Below, piece by piece: positions 59,315-64,000 of a stretch of 64,000 nucleotides of DNA. Both the position numbers and the translations under genes were made by a program. Source of the stretch: Flavobacteriia bacterium (lineage in GTDB: Bacteria > Bacteroidota > Bacteroidia > Flavobacteriales > Schleiferiaceae). Each line of letters opens with the position of its first letter. Position 1 is the first letter of the stretch. The notes under the pieces were generated by a model, which saw only the letters and a list, made by a program, of their open reading frames with translations, did not search any database and was not told where the DNA came from. The DNA lies in NCBI GenBank assembly GCA_013373425.1, contig JABXHW010000021.1, positions 1-64,000 on the forward strand, given 5' to 3'.

Positions 59315-61168
59315 TTACCATTTCCAATGCATTTCTGCGGAAAGTGACCATTTAATTGAGCTTTCGATTTGCTCCATTCCTGAACCTCTGGTTTCTACTC
59401 CAAGTTGCTTGTCCAAACTGGCTTGTAGTTGCAGATTGAGCTTATCGCTATGGTTCCATGAGAATAGTGCATCTGCGCCCATTCCAGATTTGTACATCGA
59501 TTGAATTTGCATTTGCAGTCGCGTAGTTGGTTGCATGAAGTATACGGGATGTCCATCACTGCCTACCCATTGCGCTCTTAAGCGTGTGGTCCATTGAAGT
59601 TGCCCCTCGCTTAATTTATGATCTAATGCTACACCTAGGGAGCCTTGAGGCAAGCTAGAAAAGTGTTGAATCAACCTGAAGCCCATCGTACCCACGCCAA
59701 CGGATGTTGTCCAATGCGTTTGAAGATAATGCACCCCTGCATCTGTACCGGCAGTCCAACGATAGCGAGCCCTGAAAGTGGGGGTAAATCGACTATTGGT
59801 ATAGGATACCTGAAAGCCTGATTTAGTTTGATTCTTCCAATCAAGACCGCGCTGCTGAGCAGAGAATAGCGTGGAACTCCAGTTATGATTGCCACGATTG
59901 TATGCGATGACGGTAGCCAAGGAGCGCTCTTCGCCTGAAGTGAAGAACCATCCACCGGCATCAAACTGGCCAGAGTGAAAATCGCTTTGACCGGCATATC
60001 CTCTAATGCCCATTTGCAGGTCGCCAAGATGTCGGGTCCAAAAGAACTGAACGGCGGAAGACAAGTCTAATCGGGAGGCCCACTCGAATTCGAGATAGTC
60101 CTCCCCATTGAGGTATTGAACATAAATGGAGTTGCCCGCCTCGAATGAATACGCTCCTTCAGCGATAGGCTTCACCCAATAATAGTCTTGTGCTGCTGCA
60201 AGAGTGAGGTTTGCGAATGAGCTAGATGCTTCCCAACCGAGATGATAGCCCAAAGCTGAATTCTGCTTTGTCCTTTCGGATTCTGTTCGATGCAGACCTG
60301 TCTGAATGAATCGAGCGACATGTCCGTTATCGATGGTCGCGTCTATGGATGCAGAGCCTGTTTGCAAGCTAAAGGTCCAATTCTGAAATCTCCCACTGAT
60401 ATTCACTCCTCGCCAAAGTCCGTGTTCCATGGCGCTCGCTGTACTCCTGGTCTGACTTGCTCTCGATTGAAGCGCGGCGATATCCGCTGGGATGCTTGAC
60501 CCAAAGCTCGATCCGACATGCGTCCCTAAGAACCGCCCAAGTCTATAGTCAGCAAGTCCCACTTTAAAGTTGCGATGGGGATTCCAGGTGAAAGCAACAG
60601 ACAAGTGGTCATAGCTCAGCCGTTCAAAAGATTTCCAGTTTTCACCTGCATCTCTCTGCCATCTTAGCCCGAGCGAATAGTTTCTTCCTTTCAAGCTAAA
60701 TAGACCTTGGTCTTGAAAGGGAGGTCCTGAATACGATTGAGAGCTGTACCCTTCTTTACGTGGGTCATCGAGTTTGACTCCAAGCGATAATCGCACTTGT
60801 TGCCACTTTTCGAGCTGGAGCTTCCAGTCTGATTCAATCCGAGACAAACTGAGGAATCTCTTTCGATGCTCAATCCAGGCTTGATCAATTCCATACACAT
60901 TATTCACTTCGCCCCAGTCGAAGAAATAGCCGGCCTCTTCTACATATTTGGCAATGTTGATGGCCTCTATCAAATTGATCAATGGATGGCGTTCAAGGTA
61001 GAGCGGGTCTGAAGATTGAATACTCATGGGGTTGATAGAATAGAAGAGGAGTTCTTCCTGAAGCGTCTCAAGTTGCTCTGCCGTAAATTGTGTTTCATCC
61101 AGCCAGGATAGGTCGATTTGCTGCGCGAGTAGGGGAAAGCTGAGGAGCAAAAAACTAATCTTCCACAT
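59315..61168 (-). CDS. Helix-hairpin-helix plus outer-membrane beta-barrel protein
   Basis: 617 residues with a short signal peptide (MWKISFLLLSFPLLAQ). Residues about 20-115 resemble the ComEA-like helix-hairpin-helix repeats of large Bacteroidota proteins (YSINPMSIQSSDPLYLERHP, FFDWGEVNNVYGIDQAWIE). The rest is a run of amphipathic aromatic strands, ending in WKW, that looks like a beta-barrel. Function is unknown; a DNA-uptake role would be speculation. Its ATG overlaps the upstream gene by 14 nt. Confidence 0.65.
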   Translation of the reverse strand: MWKISFLLLSFPLLAQQIDLSWLDETQFTAEQLETLQEELLFYSINPMSIQSSDPLYLERHPLINLIEAINIAKYVEEAGYFFDWGEVNNVYGIDQAWIEHRKRFLSLSRIESDWKLQLEKWQQVRLSLGVKLDDPRKEGYSSQSYSGPPFQDQGLFSLKGRNYSLGLRWQRDAGENWKSFERLSYDHLSVAFTWNPHRNFKVGLADYRLGRFLGTHVGSSFGSSIPADIAALQSRASQTRSTASAMEHGLWRGVNISGRFQNWTFSLQTGSASIDATIDNGHVARFIQTGLHRTESERTKQNSALGYHLGWEASSSFANLTLAAAQDYYWVKPIAEGAYSFEAGNSIYVQYLNGEDYLEFEWASRLDLSSAVQFFWTRHLGDLQMGIRGYAGQSDFHSGQFDAGGWFFTSGEERSLATVIAYNRGNHNWSSTLFSAQQRGLDWKNQTKSGFQVSYTNSRFTPTFRARYRWTAGTDAGVHYLQTHWTTSVGVGTMGFRLIQHFSSLPQGSLGVALDHKLSEGQLQWTTRLRAQWVGSDGHPVYFMQPTTRLQMQIQSMYKSGMGADALFSWNHSDKLNLQLQASLDKQLGVETRGSGMEQIESSIKWSLSAEMHWKW

Positions 61169-61931
61169 GGTTTCCGAGGGCTAGATGAGGTTGCGAAGGT
61201 TTGCTCCAGCCCAGATTCAACCCGAAGGTGCAGTTCATGCGTTGGATTGGGAATGTGCTGATTAGTGTGATACTGCCATCGGTATAAACTGTAATCCGAC
61301 CTCCCCAATTGGGGTAGTCTAGCTCACCCATCAAGGCAAGACGAAATTCTGAGAGTGCACTGCCCTCCAGTCGTATTCCTGTCCACCAATCTTCTGGATA
61401 GTGGTAAAGCGCCTCAATGCTGAAAGCAAGAGCATCCGATTCCCACTCTATAGCTGGATCGTATCCCAGCCAATCCAGTGCCCATAGACAACCTTTCCAA
61501 TCCTCTGACTTATGAATGAATCCTGTCCCCCAGCGATGGTACGTCGATTTGGAACGTTCGCCACTAAGGATGTGAGTCCGTTGATAGGCAGCAATGCCGA
61601 GATGCTGCGACAATCGAATTCGAGCATCGAGTTGCACGGAAGCGGTGCTCCATTCTCCCCAGCCGCTCCACTCCAGTTTCAGACTAAAGTTGTTGGCGTA
61701 CGACCTTCTACTGACTCTGGCTGCATGTACATACCAGCTGTCACTCAGGATGCCTGTAGAAAAGAGAGCCCAATTCCAGCGCACGGTTGCTGTTTGATTC
61801 AACTGAATCATCTCACTCGTTCCGTGACCGTACATGAGCAAACCCATGTCATGGACGGTACTGCGCAAGTCTTGAGCTCTCCCTAGGCATGAGAAAATCA
61901 CAATCCCTAAAATTGTGTAGCAATTATTCAC
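61155..61931 (-). CDS. Putative outer-membrane beta-strand-rich protein
   Basis: 258 residues from a GTG start with a signal-like N-terminus (CYTILGIVIFSCLGRAQ). The body alternates polar and aromatic residues (TATVRWNWALFSTGILSD, TASVQLDARIRLSQHLGIA, GLNLGWSKPSQPHLAL), as expected for a small barrel of about 14 strands. It overlaps the HHH/barrel gene by 14 nt and precedes it in the same operon, so the two products may work together. No family name can be given. Confidence 0.55.
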   Translation of the reverse strand: MNNCYTILGIVIFSCLGRAQDLRSTVHDMGLLMYGHGTSEMIQLNQTATVRWNWALFSTGILSDSWYVHAARVSRRSYANNFSLKLEWSGWGEWSTASVQLDARIRLSQHLGIAAYQRTHILSGERSKSTYHRWGTGFIHKSEDWKGCLWALDWLGYDPAIEWESDALAFSIEALYHYPEDWWTGIRLEGSALSEFRLALMGELDYPNWGGRITVYTDGSITLISTFPIQRMNCTFGLNLGWSKPSQPHLALGNHVED

Positions 61932-61969
61932 AGTTCAATTTGTGAAAACGGAGTGTAGATAGCCGGAGG

Positions 61970-61991
61970 GTAAACGTATATATACGTTTAC
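61970..61991. repeat. Perfect 22-bp palindrome in a divergent promoter region
   Basis: GTAAACGTATA/TATACGTTTAC is exactly self-complementary over 22 bp, with an AT-rich centre. It lies 38 nt upstream of the minus-strand barrel operon and 99 nt before the plus-strand propeller gene. An operator for a dimeric regulator shared by both is the simplest reading. Nothing else is recognised in 61932-62090. Confidence 0.6.
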
Positions 61992-62090
61992 AGACACTTA
62001 CTCATTGAAAATGGGCGAAGGTCATTCGTGCGTAAGTCTATAGAAAGAGGTAGTCCTACACCTTCCGAAATCCCTTATCTTGGCTCGTCT

Positions 62091-64000
62091 ATGCGGTGGA
62101 CCTCTTTCATCACATTTGTAGTCCTGACCTTGGCGACAGTTCAAGTGCAGGCCCAGCAGTATTTCTTTCAAACCTTCGGGCAGAGAGAAGGAATTCCTGT
62201 TTCTACCATTAACGACATTGCGGAAGACCCTTTGGGGTTCATGTGGATTGCCACTGAAGGTGGTGGGCTTGCTCGATTCGATGGAGTTTCTTCCACCGTG
62301 TTCACCACAGAGAACGGGTTGCCTTCCAATTATGTCACCTCACTCAAGTCGGATGACGGCGACCTGTTGGTGGGCACCGACAAGGGCCTCACTGCCTATG
62401 ATGGTTTCAATTTTCAGTCGCGCTGGGAGTTACCTTCCGAAAGAGTGGTAGCCATTACTCAATGGAATCAAGATTGGATCATCGTCTTTCGTCGCAGCCT
62501 TTGGCGAATAGATGAGAACGATAACATTCAACGACTTCAAATTCCAGGCGATCCTCAGTTGATGTCGGTTGATTATACCGACCAGAGCTTGTTTATTGGC
62601 GCATCCGATGGCCTTTGGAAATTCACAAACTCCGAATGGGTGAAGTGGTGGGACGGCTCCAATGCACGTTCCATTTTCATTATAGATAGAGAAGATGAAG
62701 AGTCTGGGGTCCAAGTAGGCGCTTCAGATGATGTATACCTGGTCCTCAGAAAAGGATTGGCGATTCCGAACCTCAGCACGAATGATGAACTAGGCGCCCA
62801 CCCTGATGTGCGCGATATCGTTTTGGACAGTCGCGGCCGATGGTGGTACGGAAGCTATCAGCAAGGCCTTCGAAGATATGATTCTCGACTAGCTGAAGAT
62901 TTCCGCGGCGTGAAAGTCGGAGAAGAAGAAGGTTTGGTAACCCCAAAGATTAGATGTCTACACGTTTCTTCTGATGGACGAATTTGGATTGGTGGATTAA
63001 GTGGGTTGAGCCGATTGGTCGAGCCAGATTTGTATCGATATACCTCAGATGATGGATTGATTGATGAACGAGTTCACGCAGTTACTGTCAGTTCTAGAGG
63101 GAATTGGTGGATGGGTGGATTGGCCGGCTTGTCAAGAAAGAACAAGTACGGAGTCATTGAGTCGTTTGACGAACAAAGCGGGCTTCCACGCGGATTGGTG
63201 TTCGATGTCGTTGAATCTACAAATGGCAGAATCTACGTGGCAACAGAAGCGGGTTTGGCACAATGGACCGGCTCTCGATTCAGAACCTACGGCGTGCATG
63301 CCGGCTTGGGCAATGCCTTCATTTTTGACTTAGAACCTTTAGCGAATGGTGAGCTAGCAGTGGCTACCACTTCAGGGATATACATTTTTGCAGATGGTCA
63401 GTTTGAAACGCTGGATGAGAACCTGAGCACAACCGCAATTCCACGTATTCAAGAGGATCAGAATGGAAGGCTGTGGGCCTTGGATATTGAAGGGAGAATT
63501 CTCTATCGCGATAATGGGAGTTGGGAATATGCTTTTGAGGAGTCTGAAATGCTTCGCATTGCACCTGCAACTTTTCAGGTGGATGCGGAAGGTACCCTGT
63601 GGATGGGAACCAACGGATTTGGACTTTGGAGGCTAAAGGAGGGTAGATTGGACTCGCTCTCTTCTAATGAGGGATTGCTTAGTGATAACGTTTGGTCGCT
63701 TGATGTGCTGAACAATGACGTTTGGATCGGAACTGAACGCGGCATACAGAACATCATTTGGAACAATGGATGGGAATTCGGAACACGAGTTTCTGATGCA
63801 CGTGGTTTTGGCGAGTTGGAATGCAATCCGCATGCGGTAACTCGGGATGAAGAGTCGGTCATTTTCGGAACCAATCAAGGTGTGTTAGTGGCTCCATTGA
63901 GAAATGTAGAAGAGCGGCCATCTTTTGGGGTGATTGAAATCACTCGATTAGACCTTTACTTTGAGCAGCCTGAAAGCTGGGGGGATTGGAGCGACACTAT
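62091..64000 (+). CDS. Two-component-regulator-propeller sensor protein, N-terminal part (cut by window end)
   Basis: An open frame from ATG at 62091 to the window end, 636 codons with no stop, translated by hand. A signal peptide (about 1-24, ending QVQAQQ) is followed by repeated propeller blades of Reg_prop type: DPLGFMWIATEGGGLARFDG, SDGRIWIGGLSGLSRL, SRGNWWMGGLAGLSRK, AEGTLWMGTNGFGLWRL and NDVWIGTERGIQNI. This periplasmic double propeller normally precedes a Y_Y_Y domain, a membrane helix and a histidine kinase or LytTR/HTH output domain, which lie outside the window. It is probably a sensor; the ligand is unknown. Confidence 0.85.
   Translation, partial: MRWTSFITFVVLTLATVQVQAQQYFFQTFGQREGIPVSTINDIAEDPLGFMWIATEGGGLARFDGVSSTVFTTENGLPSNYVTSLKSDDGDLLVGTDKGLTAYDGFNFQSRWELPSERVVAITQWNQDWIIVFRRSLWRIDENDNIQRLQIPGDPQLMSVDYTDQSLFIGASDGLWKFTNSEWVKWWDGSNARSIFIIDREDEESGVQVGASDDVYLVLRKGLAIPNLSTNDELGAHPDVRDIVLDSRGRWWYGSYQQGLRRYDSRLAEDFRGVKVGEEEGLVTPKIRCLHVSSDGRIWIGGLSGLSRLVEPDLYRYTSDDGLIDERVHAVTVSSRGNWWMGGLAGLSRKNKYGVIESFDEQSGLPRGLVFDVVESTNGRIYVATEAGLAQWTGSRFRTYGVHAGLGNAFIFDLEPLANGELAVATTSGIYIFADGQFETLDENLSTTAIPRIQEDQNGRLWALDIEGRILYRDNGSWEYAFEESEMLRIAPATFQVDAEGTLWMGTNGFGLWRLKEGRLDSLSSNEGLLSDNVWSLDVLNNDVWIGTERGIQNIIWNNGWEFGTRVSDARGFGELECNPHAVTRDEESVIFGTNQGVLVAPLRNVEERPSFGVIEITRLDLYFEQPESWGDWSDT

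Noticed and set aside
61970-61991. The 22-bp palindrome as a transcription terminator or dif site
   Set aside because: It lies between divergent genes and has no T run, and its sequence and length do not resemble XerCD dif half-sites.

Overview
The window is chromosomal DNA of a Bacteroidota bacterium, most likely a marine or saline Flavobacteriales/Cryomorphaceae-type lineage. The evidence is a SusC/SusD pair, the fused LpxC/FabZ gene, a PorX-type response regulator, NhaD, many TAnnTTTG promoter elements (the Bacteroidota -7 consensus) and very few Shine-Dalgarno-like leaders. Genes are densely packed, with frequent ATGA/TAATG overlaps. I saw no rRNA, tRNA, CRISPR array or insertion sequence. 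No stretch above 300 bases lacks a gene.

Layout. 1-5395: the end of a YifB/ComM ATPase, a DUF1801 protein and a three-gene type I exporter (ABC half-transporter, HlyD, TolC) whose ABC ATPase has lost its catalytic motifs. 5397-8449: small secreted proteins, a GNAT acetyltransferase and a membrane protein. 8446-12003 (minus): exbB-exbD-exbD2-tonB-folC. 12144-14793 (minus): nhaD and an amino-acid dehydrogenase. 14973-18494: a DUF1573 protein, a histidine kinase/response regulator pair and anmK. 18601-19743: acyl-CoA dehydrogenase. 19877-24229: a tightly coupled four-gene operon of AurF-type diiron oxygenase, OleA-like thiolase, OleC-like AMP ligase and OleD-like reductase, with no OleB. 24230-27451 (minus): a DUF5522 microprotein, hutU, an OmpH/Skp-like protein and a lipoprotein. 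27644-29232: glucosaminidase and methyltransferase. 29233-29820: a four-helix-bundle (IVS) gene bracketed by inverted heptamer arrays. 29883-34283 (minus): large lipoprotein, rnhB, glycosyltransferase. 34345-39072: flippase, sulfotransferase, Wzz-like and Wzy-like genes, consistent with a sulfated surface polysaccharide. 39213-43500: SusC/SusD. 43671-50397 (minus): the lipid A cluster (HD protein, lpxD, lpxC/fabZ, lpxA, ABC ATPase, efp, second lpxD). 50517-55711: porX, an unrecognised ORF, tsaE, ald and a DUF4258-like protein. 55706-59314: proline dehydrogenase, aroB, aroA. 59315-61931 (minus): two outer-membrane-type proteins. 62091-64000: the start of a two-component-regulator-propeller protein cut by the window end.

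The best candidate for an undescribed system is the AurF-OleA-OleC-OleD operon. In the known olefin pathway OleB destroys the beta-lactone; without it the lactone may be the product or may be changed by the diiron enzyme. Other notable points are the ATPase-dead exporter, an ExbD paralogue lacking its membrane aspartate, a terminator-shaped hairpin inside a lipoprotein signal sequence, the heptamer-flanked IVS gene, and several -7 promoter elements 4-6 nt from start codons, which suggest leaderless mRNAs. All functions are inferred by reading sequence; no database search was run.
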